A stretch of DNA of 42,793 nt. It comes from Alteromonadaceae bacterium. GTDB taxonomy: Bacteria; Pseudomonadota; Gammaproteobacteria; Enterobacterales; Alteromonadaceae. The translations under genes were made by a program, and so were the position numbers. The notes below the pieces were generated by a model. It ran no database searches, had not been told where the DNA came from, and worked only from the letters and a program-made list of their open reading frames with translations. The DNA lies in the NCBI GenBank assembly GCA_023301705.1, contig JALZUE010000091.1, positions 1 to 42,793 on the forward strand. The letters are read 5' to 3'. Every line of letters starts with the position of its first letter. Position 1 is the stretch's first letter. Shown in pieces: positions 1-12,178 of this stretch.

Positions 1-581
1 ACACGGCTTAAGCCAGTAAGCTCATTAAATGTCGTTGTACCAGAGTTTATATCAATACCGTCCGCACCAATAAAAAGCTGATCAAAATCATAACTATGTA
101 GTACTTGCTCTGCAACTTGTCCTTGAAACGATTCAGAGATAGGGTCCCAAGTGCCACCAGTCATTAAAATAGTAGGTGCACTTTCTAAATTATTCAGCTC
201 ATAAGCGGCGGTTAATGAGTTTGTCATTACAACCAAACCATTTTTATTTACTACATGAGAGATCAAAGCAGAGGTTGTTCGACCACTATCAATAATAATT
301 CTATTATGGTCTTTAATTTTTTCAGCAGCAACTTTTGCTATCGCCTGCTTTCGCTTAGAGAGGTTCTCTAGTTTGGTTTCTGTTATTTCTTGCGGTAAAG
401 GTATCGCCCCGCCATACCTGCGTAATAATAAACCACTTTTTTCTAATACAGATAAATCTTTACGAATAGTCACTTCTGAAATATCAAAACGTTTTGCTAA
501 TTGATCAACACTTGCTTCACCTTGCTGGTTCAATTCAGTGATAATAATATGACGACGTTGTTGTGTATTGCGTTTTGACAA
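1..581 (-). CDS. DeoR/GlpR-family transcriptional regulator, truncated at window edge (GlmR-like position)
   Basis: This is the N-terminal 193 or so residues of a DeoR-family repressor; the C-terminus lies beyond base 1. The start is a TTG at 579-581: an in-frame stop lies at 591-593 and AAGGG sits 6 nt upstream. The N-terminus has the family's winged helix-turn-helix (QRRHIIITELNQQGEASVD, then SEVTIRKDLSVLEKSGLLLRR, about residues 7-55) followed by YGGA. The sensor domain shows DSGRTTSAL, TNSLTAA and LFIGADGID, typical of the sugar-phosphate-binding DeoRC fold. In Pseudomonas and Shewanella a DeoR-family gene sits between glmU and glmS. The nearby glmU here suggests the same amino-sugar role and predicts glmS to the left, which is inference. 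A promoter and a probable auto-operator lie immediately upstream. Confidence 0.9.
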   Translation of the reverse strand, partial: MSKRNTQQRRHIIITELNQQGEASVDQLAKRFDISEVTIRKDLSVLEKSGLLLRRYGGAIPLPQEITETKLENLSKRKQAIAKVAAEKIKDHNRIIIDSGRTTSALISHVVNKNGLVVMTNSLTAAYELNNLESAPTILMTGGTWDPISESFQGQVAEQVLHSYDFDQLFIGADGIDINSGTTTFNELTGLSR

Positions 582-595
582 AAAAAGCCCTTAAG

Positions 596-638
596 TTTCG
601 TTTCGAAAGAATTATACTTAAAAACGAAAGAAGTTCAA
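596..638 (-). promoter_or_regulatory. Promoter and likely auto-operator of the DeoR-family gene
   Basis: On the minus strand, TTGAAC (633-638), a 16-bp spacer and TATAAT (611-616) form a strong sigma-70-type promoter ending about 30 bp before the TTG start. CTTTCG occurs at 630-625 in the spacer and again at 609-604 just after the -10, so the two copies begin 21 bp apart, about two helical turns. The second copy belongs to the near-palindrome TTTCGTTTCGAAAG (596-609). TTTCGTTT-type repeats are known operators of DeoR/AgaR regulators, so autoregulation is likely, though inferred. Confidence 0.65.
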
Positions 639-650
639 ATAATACAGATA

Positions 651-683
651 AAAAAAGAGCAACGTCATTGTTGCTCTTTTTAT
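651..683. terminator. Bidirectional-looking terminator after the S9 peptidase gene
   Basis: A perfect 12-bp stem (652-663 with 670-681) encloses a 6-nt loop. It has A-runs on one side and T-runs on the other, so it resembles an intrinsic terminator on both strands. It lies 14 bp past the stop of the S9 peptidase gene and separates that gene from the DeoR promoter. Confidence 0.85.
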
Positions 684-696
684 TAATTACATGAAT

Positions 697-2610
697 TTAT
701 TGAATGGGTAAATGCTTATCTAAGAATGCGTTCATCGCTCTAAAGGTTTCGAGTCTATGATTATTATGACTCAAATAATGATTACCTTTATTAACTTCTA
801 CATACTCTACTGGCTTACCTTTACTTTTTAGTCTTTTAAACATTTTTTTACTTTGTTTTACATCAACAACTCTGTCTTTATCACCATGAATTAACAATAC
901 CGGCTTAGTTATTTTTTCAGCATGCTTTAATGGTGATACTTCCCATAACTCACTATAATCACTGCCTATTTGCTTTTTAACAATATCAAAATGTGTGTAT
1001 CGACGATGTGATTTAACTAGGTCTTCAACATCGGTAACACCAGCAAAGCTAATAATACATTGATATAAATCAGGCGTTTTAACAGCGCCCATTAAAGCAG
1101 CGTATCCACCATAACTAGCACCAGCAATGCACACGTTATTTTTGTCGGCAATACCTTCATTAATCAACCAACGCGTACCATCTTCAACATCATCTTGCAT
1201 CGCTTGTCCCCACGACCCAATACCTTGTTTTAAAAAATCATGCCCGTAACCCGATGAACCTCTAAAGTTCATTTGAAAAACAGCGTAGCCTTTATTGGCA
1301 AAAAACTGTGTCCAATAATCGAAACCATCACTATCATAGCTAATAGGGCCACCATGAGGAAAAATAATCGTTGGTAAGTTTTGAGTTCTCTCTCTGTTAG
1401 GTAATGTTAGAAAACCTTCTATTTTTAAACCATCTCTAGCCTTATAGCTAACATGTTTCTTTTTAGCTAATAACTCTGGTAATAATTTTCTATATTTATG
1501 GGCAAGTACTTTAAGACTTTTCGCTTTTTTATCACCAATAAGATAAATACCAGGTTGATTATCGTTACTTGCTAATACTATGTATTTATTACCATCTTTA
1601 CTTTTATCTAATAATAAATTATCAGTATCAGGCAATGCTTTATCTATTAAACTCACTAAACTTTTATATTCTTCATCCCAATAATTATAGCCAACACCAA
1701 CTATTTCACCTGTTGCTTTTGAACGTCTTAAATTACCTGTCACATCATAATTTTTATTAAAATATACCAATTCTTTAGTGAGATCTTCATCATCTAAATT
1801 TACTTTATAAATAGCATTTTTACCTTCATGTAATGCTCTTACATACAATATATTATTGTCTGCTCCAAAAGCTAAAGGCCATACCTGTTCTTTAGAAAAC
1901 GCTTCAAATCTCCATAAATTTTTAAACTTACTACTAGAAGATTTTTTCTCTTTAATGGTATACGTTGTTTTATCTAAGTGAACAGCGATACGAGGGGTGT
2001 TATCAGTATCAGTTAACCACGATATAAAATTAACTTTTGCACCTATTTGTCTACGTGATTTCCCTTTATCAGTAATAGCCAATCGGTAAACACTATCGCC
2101 TACTTGATTTAAAAAACCACCTAATGACATTAAAATATGATCTTCATCATCAGGTAATAAATCAATGACATCCGTTTGAATGTTAGGTATATATTTCATT
2201 TTTCTATATATCTTATTAGCAATAACTGGAGATATTTTAAATGTATTTACATCAATTCTAAGTAAGCGGGTTTCTGTAACAGGTACATTATGTCTAACGG
2301 TAGGAAATTGAGCGGTAATCAATAGCGTATTGTTACTCGCCCATAATAAATCTGTAATAACAAATTTAGAATTTTCAATATATGAAATCTGTTTTGATTT
2401 AGCAGTATCTGTATTGTATGCCGCAATTAGAACGCCTTGACGTGCTTCCGTATTAATATGCGTTAAATATGCAATATTTTTTCCATCTGGGGCAAGCCTA
2501 ACACTACTAACATCGGGCGTACTCACAATATCTTCTAATGTCAGTGATTGAGCAAAGGTAAAATGAGTATTACTTATAAAAAGTAATATTATCAATAAAA
2601 AGTACTTCAT
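697..2610 (-). CDS. Secreted S9-family (prolyl oligopeptidase-like) serine peptidase
   Basis: A 637-residue protein with a signal peptide (residues 1 to about 20, hydrophobic, ending FTFA|QS), so it is probably periplasmic or exported. The first ~370 residues look like the beta-propeller domain of S9 peptidases (repeated short WD/YTD-like strands, e.g. VRLAPDGKNIAYLT). The C-terminal ~250 residues are an alpha/beta hydrolase. The catalytic triad is visible: Ser499 in GASYGGY, Asp579 in HGDKDRVV and His611 in GNHYL. It resembles acylaminoacyl/dipeptidyl peptidases of Alteromonadales that cleave small peptides. It follows glmU by 34 bp and probably shares its transcript. Its ribosome-binding site lies in a tandem duplication (2609-2641). 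Its place between glmU and the DeoR gene is unusual and suggests an insertion into a conserved block. Exact substrate is unknown. Confidence 0.9.
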   Translation of the reverse strand: MKYFLLIILLFISNTHFTFAQSLTLEDIVSTPDVSSVRLAPDGKNIAYLTHINTEARQGVLIAAYNTDTAKSKQISYIENSKFVITDLLWASNNTLLITAQFPTVRHNVPVTETRLLRIDVNTFKISPVIANKIYRKMKYIPNIQTDVIDLLPDDEDHILMSLGGFLNQVGDSVYRLAITDKGKSRRQIGAKVNFISWLTDTDNTPRIAVHLDKTTYTIKEKKSSSSKFKNLWRFEAFSKEQVWPLAFGADNNILYVRALHEGKNAIYKVNLDDEDLTKELVYFNKNYDVTGNLRRSKATGEIVGVGYNYWDEEYKSLVSLIDKALPDTDNLLLDKSKDGNKYIVLASNDNQPGIYLIGDKKAKSLKVLAHKYRKLLPELLAKKKHVSYKARDGLKIEGFLTLPNRERTQNLPTIIFPHGGPISYDSDGFDYWTQFFANKGYAVFQMNFRGSSGYGHDFLKQGIGSWGQAMQDDVEDGTRWLINEGIADKNNVCIAGASYGGYAALMGAVKTPDLYQCIISFAGVTDVEDLVKSHRRYTHFDIVKKQIGSDYSELWEVSPLKHAEKITKPVLLIHGDKDRVVDVKQSKKMFKRLKSKGKPVEYVEVNKGNHYLSHNNHRLETFRAMNAFLDKHLPIQ

Positions 2611-2643
2611 TTAATGTCCTTATTTAATGTCCTTATTTAATGG
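2609..2643 (-). repeat. Tandemly duplicated ribosome-binding segment between glmU and the S9 peptidase gene
   Basis: On the minus strand the 13-bp unit ATTAAATAAGGAC occurs twice in succession, then a third partial copy (ATTAAATG) supplies the start codon. Each full unit carries an AAGGAC Shine-Dalgarno-like element. The proximal one lies 5 nt before the ATG of the peptidase gene. No ATG follows the distal one, so it does not open another frame. Confidence 0.8.
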
Positions 2644-2644
2644 T

Positions 2645-4021
2645 TTATTCGTATTGTTTTTTTGGTCGCTTCCAACCACTAATATTACGTTGTTTACTGC
2701 GAGCAACGGCTAAATCATCATCATTAACATCTTTAACAACTACAGAACCTGCGGCAATAGTAACCATTTTACCTAGTTTAACAGGTGCAACTAATGATGA
2801 ATTAGAACCAACAAAAGCCCCATCTTCAATAATAGTTTTAGACTTATTAACACCATCATAATTACAGGTAATTGTACCTGCACCAATATTAGCGCCCTTA
2901 CCTATTTCTGCATCACCCAAATACGTTAAGTGCCCTGCTTTTGAGCCTTCACCTAATACTGACTTTTTCATTTCAACAAAGTTACCAACATGAGCGTCTC
3001 GCTTTAATTCTGAACCAGGGCGAATACGTGCAAATGGCCCTGCTGATGCCAATTCACCAATCACAGCATTTTCAATAATACTATTGGGTTTAATTTGCGC
3101 ACCTTCGGCAATAATTGAATTAGTAATAATACAGTTAGCTCCAATTATTACATTATCAGCAATGGTAACATCACCTTCAAAAATACAATTAATATCAATA
3201 GTAACTTCTTGACCAACAATAACATTGCCACGAATATCAATTCTATTAGGGTCTCGTAAGCTAGCACCAGCTATCATTAACTCTTCTGCTTTACGTAATT
3301 GATATGCCCGTTCTAAAGCAGCGAGTTGAACGCGATTATTAGCACCTTCTACTTCAATTTCTGAATCAGGATGAGCAGTCGCAATAACTTTTCCTTCACC
3401 GTGACAAGCAGCAATAATATCAGTTAAGTAATATTCGCCTTGCGCATTATCATTAGATAAATTACTTAACCAACGTTTTAAATCGCCACCATTTGCTAAT
3501 AAAATCCCAGTATTGCACTCATTTACAGCTAATTGTTCAGCATTAGCATCTTTTTGCTCTACGATACCGACAACCTCATTATTATCACGAATAATACGTC
3601 CGTAGCCTGTTGGTTTAGCAAGTTTAACCGTTAATAAGGCCATGCCATCAACAGGTTTTACAGCAATAAGTTGTTCTAAAGTGCTTACTTTCGTTAATGG
3701 TACATCACCATATAATACTAAAACATCTTCATCATCTTTGAGAAATTCAGATGCCATGTCAACAGCATGACCCGTACCTAACTGTTCAGTTTGTTCAATA
3801 AAAGTTAACTCATTACCCGTGTAATTAGTTTGTAATTTTGCTTTTAAAACATCACCACCAAAGCCATAAACAACATAAATATTTTCAGCATTCACTTGTT
3901 TCGCTGTATTAATAACATGGCTTACCATTGGTTTTTCTGCAATTGGGTGAAGTACCTTAGGAAGAGAAGAGCGCATACGAGTACCTTTACCCGCAGCTAA
4001 GATAACAACTGAAAGAGACAT
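2645..4021 (-). CDS. glmU: Bifunctional UDP-GlcNAc pyrophosphorylase / glucosamine-1-phosphate N-acetyltransferase
   Basis: GlmU makes UDP-N-acetylglucosamine, the precursor of peptidoglycan and lipopolysaccharide, by acetylating glucosamine-1-phosphate and then adding UMP. The N-terminal nucleotidyltransferase has LAAGKGTRM (residues 8-16), and PLTKVSTL follows the metal-site region VLYGDVP. The C-terminal half is a left-handed beta-helix of hexapeptide repeats (e.g. [16 protein letters not shown]) ending with the acetyl-CoA site region [12 protein letters not shown] and [13 protein letters not shown]. Length is 458 residues against 456 in E. coli. It follows the atp operon but is separated by a terminator, so it should have its own promoter in 4022-4136, where I could not pick a convincing one. 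Confidence 0.98.
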   Translation of the reverse strand: MSLSVVILAAGKGTRMRSSLPKVLHPIAEKPMVSHVINTAKQVNAENIYVVYGFGGDVLKAKLQTNYTGNELTFIEQTEQLGTGHAVDMASEFLKDDEDVLVLYGDVPLTKVSTLEQLIAVKPVDGMALLTVKLAKPTGYGRIIRDNNEVVGIVEQKDANAEQLAVNECNTGILLANGGDLKRWLSNLSNDNAQGEYYLTDIIAACHGEGKVIATAHPDSEIEVEGANNRVQLAALERAYQLRKAEELMIAGASLRDPNRIDIRGNVIVGQEVTIDINCIFEGDVTIADNVIIGANCIITNSIIAEGAQIKPNSIIENAVIGELASAGPFARIRPGSELKRDAHVGNFVEMKKSVLGEGSKAGHLTYLGDAEIGKGANIGAGTITCNYDGVNKSKTIIEDGAFVGSNSSLVAPVKLGKMVTIAAGSVVVKDVNDDDLAVARSKQRNISGWKRPKKQYE

Positions 4022-4136
4022 ATTAAATCCGTTATATTTTTCATATTAAATAGCTAATGTTGATTATTGTAACCTTGTTTATTATTTCGGTGTAGCAATA
4101 AATAACTCACTGAGTACATTAAATATTAGGTAATAA

Positions 4137-4160
4137 AAAAGCGACCCAAAGGTCGCTTTT
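4137..4160 (-). terminator. atp operon terminator
   Basis: A compact GC-rich hairpin (GCGACC with GGTCGC, 4-nt loop) is flanked by A-runs and T-runs, 43 bp past the atpC stop. It looks like an intrinsic terminator ending the ATP synthase operon and insulating glmU. Confidence 0.85.
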
Positions 4161-4202
4161 AATCACTAAAACTTAGTGTTGGTATTTACAACGGTGTGTT
4201 GC

Positions 4203-4619
4203 TTATTTGCTTGTTGCTTGGATTACACGTAATTGTGCAACAGCACGAGCTAATTCAGCAGCAGCTTCTGCGTAGTCTACGTCACCACTTTGAGCGTTTA
4301 AATGCTCTTCAGCACGTGATTTAGCTTCTTGTGCGGCTTGTTCATCTAAATCGTCAGCACGCGTAGCTACATCAGCTAACACGGTAACACTATTTGGTTG
4401 AACTTCTAACATACCGCCTGATAAATAAAGAACTTCTTCTTCGCCGCCTTTTTTTACAATGCGAGCCATACCAGGTTTTAGTGAGGTCAATAAAGGAGAA
4501 TGACCAGGCATAATACCTAATTCACCTTCACTACCCGTTATCTGTAATGATTCAATGCTACCAGAAAACAATGCTTCTTCTGCACTTACTACATTAAGAT
4601 TTACAGTAAATGATGCCAT
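4203..4619 (-). CDS. atpC: ATP synthase F1 subunit epsilon
   Basis: The epsilon subunit belongs to the central stalk and inhibits ATP hydrolysis through its C-terminal helices. The 138-residue protein (E. coli 139) has the N-terminal beta-sandwich ([17 protein letters not shown] and [14 protein letters not shown], the family signature near residues 31-46). An alanine/glutamate-rich C-terminal helical hairpin follows ([14 protein letters not shown], about 94-135). The start is well supported by AGGAGG seven bases upstream. It is the last gene of the operon, 38 bp after atpD and before the terminator. Confidence 0.98.
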   Translation of the reverse strand: MASFTVNLNVVSAEEALFSGSIESLQITGSEGELGIMPGHSPLLTSLKPGMARIVKKGGEEEVLYLSGGMLEVQPNSVTVLADVATRADDLDEQAAQEAKSRAEEHLNAQSGDVDYAEAAAELARAVAQLRVIQATSK

Positions 4620-4657
4620 GTGACCTCCTGCTAATAACTTTCTAAAAACCTAAGTAA

Positions 4658-6061
<1,404 letters not shown>

Positions 6062-6095
6062 TTATTTACTAATAAAATAAACCAAGAACCGTTGC

Positions 6096-6956
6096 CTATA
6101 CCGCAGCAGCACCAGCACAAATCTCACCCAACTCTTGAGTAATGCTTGCTTGACGCGCTTTATTGTATACCAATTGTAAATCATCAATTAAATCACCCGC
6201 ATTATCAGTTGCAGCTTTCATTGCAACCATACGAGCAGCTTGCTCACATGCGAGGTTTTCAACCACACCTTGATATACCTGAGATTCTGTATAACGAACT
6301 AATAATTGATCAAGTAATACTTGAGCATCTGGTTCGTATAAATAATCCCAGCGATTTTGAATTGCTTCATCATCAGATTTAGGCAAAGGTAAAAGTTGAT
6401 CGATTGTCGGCTGTTGCGTCATGGTATTTACAAATTTATTGTAAACCACATACAACTTATCTATCTCACCGTTATCATAAGCGTTTAACATAACCTTCAC
6501 ACTACCAATTAAATCAGTAATTGAAGGGTTATCGCCTAAGCCAGAAATTTGTGACGTGATATTCGATCCCATGTTGTTGAAGAAAGCGCTTGCTTTACTA
6601 CCAACAACACCAAAATCTACGTCAGCACCCTTTGATTGCCATTCACCAGCATCAACAAGTACTTTTTTGAATAAATTAATATTCAAACCACCACACAAAC
6701 CACGGTCAGTAGAGACAACGATATAGCCTACGCGCTTAACTTCTCGTTCTTCCAAATAAGGATGACGATATTCTAAGTTACCAAGCGCGATGTGACCGAT
6801 CACATTTCGCATATTTTCAGCGTATGGACGTGAAGAAGCCATTGAATCTTGCGCTCTGCGCATTTTACTAGCTGCTACCATTTCCATTGCGCTGGTGATC
6901 TTCTGTGTGTTTTTTACACTTCCGATCTTCGATTTTATCTCTTTACCACCGGCCAT
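6096..6956 (-). CDS. atpG: ATP synthase F1 subunit gamma
   Basis: Gamma is the rotating central shaft linking the c-ring to the alpha3beta3 head. The 286-residue protein (E. coli 287) starts with the conserved helix [20 protein letters not shown] and the [13 protein letters not shown] stretch. It ends with the conserved C-terminal helix carrying [16 protein letters not shown] and [16 protein letters not shown]. The central Rossmann-like domain contains [18 protein letters not shown] just upstream is a good ribosome-binding site. The gene is 27 bp after atpA. Confidence 0.98.
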   Translation of the reverse strand: MAGGKEIKSKIGSVKNTQKITSAMEMVAASKMRRAQDSMASSRPYAENMRNVIGHIALGNLEYRHPYLEEREVKRVGYIVVSTDRGLCGGLNINLFKKVLVDAGEWQSKGADVDFGVVGSKASAFFNNMGSNITSQISGLGDNPSITDLIGSVKVMLNAYDNGEIDKLYVVYNKFVNTMTQQPTIDQLLPLPKSDDEAIQNRWDYLYEPDAQVLLDQLLVRYTESQVYQGVVENLACEQAARMVAMKAATDNAGDLIDDLQLVYNKARQASITQELGEICAGAAAV

Positions 6957-6983
6957 GACTATCTCTCCGAAAAGGTTAACTAA

Positions 6984-8525
6984 TTACCAAGTTTGCGTCG
7001 CTTTGAAAGATTCAATAGCTTTAGCAATACCTGCTTCAATATCAGCGTTGTAATCACCCTTTTCGTTGACTTTAGCCATCAACTCAGCTTGTTCGTTACC
7101 CATATATGAACGTAATGCTTCATCAAAATCAACAATTTTGCTAATTTCTACATCGTTCAAGTAACCTTTTTCAGCTGAGAATAAAGACACAGCAGTTTCG
7201 GCTACAGATAACGGACTAAACTGTTTCTGCTTCATCAATTCAGTAACACGTTGTCCATGTTCTAATTGAGCACGAGTAGCATCATCAAGATCTGATGCGA
7301 ATTGAGCGAAAGCCGCTAATTCAGCATATTGAGCTAGTGCTAAACGAATACCACCGCCTAACTTCTTAATGATTTTAGTTTGTGCAGCACCACCAACACG
7401 AGATACAGAGATACCAGCGTTAACAGCAGGACGAATACCTGAGTTAAACAGGTTAGATTCTAAGAAAATCTGACCATCAGTAATTGAAATAACGTTAGTA
7501 GGTACGAATGCAGATACATCACCCGCTTGTGTTTCAATAATTGGTAATGCAGTTAAAGAGCCTGTTTGACCTTTTACTGCGCCATTAGTGAACTTCTCAA
7601 CGTATGCTTCGTTTACACGAGCAGCACGTTCTAATAAGCGAGAGTGAAGATAGAAAACATCACCTGGGTATGCTTCACGACCTGGCGGACGACGTAAAAG
7701 TAATGATATTTGACGGTAAGCAACAGCTTGCTTAGACAAATCATCATATACGATTAGTGCATCTTCACCACGGTCACGGAAGTATTCACCCATTGTACAA
7801 CCAGAATAAGCTGATAAGTATTGTAAAGCAGCAGCTTCAGAAGCAGATGCAACAACAACGATAGTATTTTCTAACGCGCCGTGCTCTTCTAAACTACGTA
7901 CTAAGTTAGCAACAGTAGAGGCTTTTTGGCCAATTGCTACATAAACACACTTAATGCCAGTGTTTTTCTGATTGATAATTGCATCTAGTGCAATTGCTGA
8001 TTTACCGATTTGACGGTCACCAATGATAAGTTCACGTTGGCCACGACCAATTGGAATCATAGAATCGATTGATTTAATACCTGTTTGAATAGGTTGATCA
8101 ACAGATTTACGTTCAATAACACCTGGTGCTAATACTTCAACTGGTGCGAAACCATCGTTATCGATAGCGCCTTTACCATCAATTGGTTCACCTAAAGTAT
8201 TTACAACACGGCCTAATAAGCCACGTCCTACTGGTACTTCTAAAATACGACCAGTACCTTTTACTTTTACGCCTTCAGCTAGATCCGCATAAGGACCCAT
8301 AACTACTGCACCTACCGAATCACGGTCAAGGTTTAACGCAATAGCAAAACGACTGCCAGGAAGTTCGATCATCTCGCCTTGCATTACATCAGCAAGACCA
8401 TTGATACGGATGATACCATCAGTTACAGAAACGATAGTACCTTCGTTACGAGCTTCGCTGACAACGTCAAACTTTTCAATTCTACTTTTGATAAGTTCGG
8501 CGATTTCAGTGGAATTCAGTTGCAT
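6984..8525 (-). CDS. atpA: ATP synthase F1 subunit alpha
   Basis: Alpha alternates with beta in the F1 head and binds non-catalytic nucleotide. The 513-residue protein has exactly the length of E. coli AtpA. The P-loop GDRQIGKSA is at 169-177 (Lys175). The family signature [14 protein letters not shown], which includes the arginine finger that reaches the beta active site, follows in the C-terminal half. The N-terminus ([19 protein letters not shown]) is the segment that binds subunit delta. GGGGAA precedes the start. It is 13 bp after atpH. Confidence 0.99.
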   Translation of the reverse strand: MQLNSTEIAELIKSRIEKFDVVSEARNEGTIVSVTDGIIRINGLADVMQGEMIELPGSRFAIALNLDRDSVGAVVMGPYADLAEGVKVKGTGRILEVPVGRGLLGRVVNTLGEPIDGKGAIDNDGFAPVEVLAPGVIERKSVDQPIQTGIKSIDSMIPIGRGQRELIIGDRQIGKSAIALDAIINQKNTGIKCVYVAIGQKASTVANLVRSLEEHGALENTIVVVASASEAAALQYLSAYSGCTMGEYFRDRGEDALIVYDDLSKQAVAYRQISLLLRRPPGREAYPGDVFYLHSRLLERAARVNEAYVEKFTNGAVKGQTGSLTALPIIETQAGDVSAFVPTNVISITDGQIFLESNLFNSGIRPAVNAGISVSRVGGAAQTKIIKKLGGGIRLALAQYAELAAFAQFASDLDDATRAQLEHGQRVTELMKQKQFSPLSVAETAVSLFSAEKGYLNDVEISKIVDFDEALRSYMGNEQAELMAKVNEKGDYNADIEAGIAKAIESFKATQTW

Positions 8526-8538
8526 GCTCTGTTCCCCG

Positions 8539-9072
8539 TTAATATTGTAGTGTTGTTGCTAAACGGTTCAATTTACCTTGTATAGAACCATCAATGACGA
8601 TGTCACCGGCTTTAATAATTAAGCCTGAAACAATATTTTTATCAACAATACAATTGAGCTTTACTTTACGATCAAAACGCTTAATAAGCGCAGCACTAAT
8701 GCTTTCTTCTTCAGCAGTTGATAATTCAACAGCTGAAGTAACATCAACAGAAATAGTTTTTTCATATTCAGCTTTTAATTCACCAAATTGAACCACTATT
8801 TCAGGTAGTGCTGTTAAACGTCCGTTTTCGGCTAAAACCTTAATAAAGTTTTGACCATTGCTATTGAGTTGATCTTCACATACACCTAAAAATAGTGTTT
8901 GTGCTTGATCTGCAGATACATTACCTGAAAGGAAAGTATCTATAGTTTCATTTTTAGAAACTTCGGCAGCAAATACTAGCATTTCATGCCAAGTATCAAT
9001 TGCATTTGCTTCAACAGCATATTCGAACGCAGCTTTTGCGTAAGGACGAGCGACGGTTGTCAATTCAGACAT
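8539..9072 (-). CDS. atpH: ATP synthase F1 subunit delta
   Basis: Delta ties the F1 head to the peripheral stalk (b subunits). The 177-residue protein matches the 177 of E. coli. It begins with the typical [14 protein letters not shown] helix bundle and ends with the C-terminal domain containing the conserved segment [19 protein letters not shown] and [22 protein letters not shown] upstream is a strong ribosome-binding site that overlaps the atpF stop region; the gap to atpF is 14 bp. It is therefore probably translated efficiently with its neighbours. Confidence 0.97.
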   Translation of the reverse strand: MSELTTVARPYAKAAFEYAVEANAIDTWHEMLVFAAEVSKNETIDTFLSGNVSADQAQTLFLGVCEDQLNSNGQNFIKVLAENGRLTALPEIVVQFGELKAEYEKTISVDVTSAVELSTAEEESISAALIKRFDRKVKLNCIVDKNIVSGLIIKAGDIVIDGSIQGKLNRLATTLQY

Positions 9073-9086
9073 TAGCTCTTCCCCTC

Positions 9087-9557
9087 TTAAAGTTCAGCTA
9101 CAAGTTTATCTAAGATGTCGCTGTGTGCAGCAGCATCAATTGAACGCTCAAGAATTTTCTCGGCACCAGCAACAGCTAGAACTGAAACTTGCGCTCTAAG
9201 TTCTTCTTTTGCTCGATTACGTTCAGACTCAATTTCTGCATGACCAGAAGCTAATATTTTAGCTTTCTCAGCTTTCGCTTTATCAGCAGCTTCTTCTACC
9301 ATTTGTGCTTCACGCTTCTTCGCAGATTCAATGATTTCAGCCGCTTGTACTTTGGCTTCTTTCAATTGTGCAGTAGCTTTCTTTTGAGCAAGCTCAAGAT
9401 CTTTAGCAGCACGGTCAGAAGCAGCAAGTCCATCAGCAATAGTTGCTTGACGAGCTTCGATAGCACCAATAAGTGGTGGCCATACATACTTCATACAAAA
9501 AAGTACGAATACAGTAAATGCGATTAATTCACCGATTAGGGTAGCATTAAGATTCAT
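9087..9557 (-). CDS. atpF: ATP synthase Fo subunit b (peripheral stalk)
   Basis: Subunit b forms the dimeric stator. The 156-residue protein (same as E. coli) has one N-terminal membrane segment (about residues 5-27, [23 protein letters not shown]). A long charged, alanine-rich coiled coil follows (about 35-140, e.g. [19 protein letters not shown]) and extends into the cytoplasm to bind delta. AAGGAG is well placed before the ATG. It lies between atpE and atpH. Confidence 0.98.
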   Translation of the reverse strand: MNLNATLIGELIAFTVFVLFCMKYVWPPLIGAIEARQATIADGLAASDRAAKDLELAQKKATAQLKEAKVQAAEIIESAKKREAQMVEEAADKAKAEKAKILASGHAEIESERNRAKEELRAQVSVLAVAGAEKILERSIDAAAHSDILDKLVAEL

Positions 9558-9598
9558 TTATGTATCTCCTTAAATTCGCGTTAAAAACAACTTAAAAA

Positions 9599-9832
<234 letters not shown>

Positions 9833-9888
9833 TTATTTAAGTTAAAGTTATAAAGTTAAAAAGTAATTCTATTTTAGTGTTTAGCGTA

Positions 9889-10665
<777 letters not shown>

Positions 10666-10677
10666 TTACCCTAATGA

Positions 10678-11058
10678 TTAAAGTTTAAATAAAATTGGTG
10701 TTAGTAACGACATCATCATTACTATAAAAAATGTTAAAAATAAGGGTACAGGTGAAATAGGTAAAAATTTAAATGCCAATGCAAATAAAAGTGCTGTTAA
10801 CCCCAATTTTAATTTTTCGCCCATAAAAAAAGACTCCATGACTTTTTTTGACGAACTTGCTCCTGCATATTTAAATGCTTTATACGCAAATACAAGGTTA
10901 GGGATAATACTAATAAAACCACCACACAATGCAGACTGTGCAGCGTTTAATCCCCAGTTAAAAAATACAATTACGGTTATCAATATAGTTGTAATTAGTG
11001 AAAAGAAAAACTGAATGCGCACTAATTTTTTGCCTGGCTGTATTAATAGGTTAATCAC
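10678..11058 (-). CDS. atpI: ATP synthase protein I
   Basis: AtpI is a small membrane protein that helps assemble the c-ring or carry magnesium in some species; it is not part of the mature enzyme. It has four predicted membrane segments (about residues 13-33, 38-58, 80-97 and 103-124). I place the start at GTG 11056-11058, because GGAG lies 6 nt upstream (11065-11068) and the product is then 126 residues, as in E. coli. An in-frame TTG at 11068-11070 would add four residues but overlaps that ribosome-binding site. It is the first gene of the atp operon; the 164-bp gap upstream to parB should carry the operon promoter. Confidence 0.9.
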   Translation of the reverse strand: MINLLIQPGKKLVRIQFFFSLITTILITVIVFFNWGLNAAQSALCGGFISIIPNLVFAYKAFKYAGASSSKKVMESFFMGEKLKLGLTALLFALAFKFLPISPVPLFLTFFIVMMMSLLTPILFKL

Positions 11059-11222
11059 CTGACACTCCAAACGAATATTTTCGTAATTCTTATATTTTTT
11101 TTTAGATAGTTTTTATCTTTACAAAACCTGCGCAAGTATACTCATGTAAGCTTTTTTTGCAACATATTAGGGCAACTATCAATAACTTTTATATTAAAAA
11201 TAACAGTTGCCTATTATTCCTC

Positions 11223-12137
11223 TTAGAATGAACGGAATCTAGCTACAATTGTGTCTAATTCATCTAACGTATCATAAGAGATAACCATTTTTCCTTTGCC
11301 TTTTTTATTATGTGATATAGCAACAGCTGCACCAATTTTATCAGTCAAACTTTTTGCCATTATCTCAGCATTTTTATCTTTAGGTTTTTCTTCAACTGTT
11401 GTTTGTGGTGCTAATACTTTTTTAACTAAGTTTTCAGTTTCTCTTACTGTTAACTCTTTTGCTGCAACTGTTCGTGCAACTTCTGTTTGTAATTGCTCGT
11501 CTAATGTTAACAGGGCGCGTGCATGACCCATTTCAATATCACCACGTTCTAATAATGTTTTAACATCATCATTAAGTTTATTTAAACGTAATAAATTACT
11601 GACTGTTGTGCGTGATTTACCTATAGCTTCAGCGACTTCTTGATGGGTTAATTGAAATTCATTCATTAAACGTTCAAGTGCAACAGCTTCTTCCATAGCA
11701 TTTAAATCTTCACGTTGAATATTTTCAATTAATGCAATAGCAACAGCAGACTCATCGGCTATTTCTTTTACTAAACACGATATTTCTGTTAATCCAGCAA
11801 GCTTTGCCGCTCTCCAACGACGTTCACCAGCAATAATTTCATATTGTGCATCTGCAATTTTTCTAACCACAATAGGCTGAATAATACCTTGTGTGCGAAT
11901 TGAGTCGGCTAATTCATCAAGTGCATCAGGTGACATGTCTTTACGAGGTTGATATTTACCTGGCTGCAACAATTCAAGTGCAAGTGTTTGTAATTCATTA
12001 ATTGGTTGATTAAATTCATTGGTGTTTGATTCAACTACTGACTCATTAGCACTTTCAGGTGGTATTTGGGGATCGCTAGGTGTTGCTAATAAAGCATCTA
12101 AGCCTCGGCCTAAACCTCTGCGCTTTGATGGGCTCAT
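11223..12137 (-). CDS. parB: Chromosome-partitioning protein ParB (Spo0J family, CTP-dependent DNA clamp)
   Basis: ParB loads at parS sites, spreads along DNA as a CTP-gated clamp and recruits ParA and SMC. The 304-residue protein opens with the conserved RRGLGRGLDALL (about 6-17). Next come the CTP-binding motifs GERRWRAAK (104-112) and ENIQRE (138-143), then a helix-turn-helix (about 163-184, LTHQEVAEAIGKSRTTVSN) that reads parS. A C-terminal dimerisation domain ends the protein. AAGGAT precedes the start and the gene is 41 bp after parA. Two matching parS sequences occur in recF of the same window. Confidence 0.98.
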   Translation of the reverse strand: MSPSKRRGLGRGLDALLATPSDPQIPPESANESVVESNTNEFNQPINELQTLALELLQPGKYQPRKDMSPDALDELADSIRTQGIIQPIVVRKIADAQYEIIAGERRWRAAKLAGLTEISCLVKEIADESAVAIALIENIQREDLNAMEEAVALERLMNEFQLTHQEVAEAIGKSRTTVSNLLRLNKLNDDVKTLLERGDIEMGHARALLTLDEQLQTEVARTVAAKELTVRETENLVKKVLAPQTTVEEKPKDKNAEIMAKSLTDKIGAAVAISHNKKGKGKMVISYDTLDELDTIVARFRSF

Positions 12138-12178
12138 ATAAATCCTTTAAATTTTGCAATTATATTCATTATTATTTT

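Noticed and set aside
11058-11070. Longer atpI start at TTG 11070
   Set aside because: The TTG overlaps the GGAG that is well placed for GTG 11058, and the shorter protein has the usual 126 residues.
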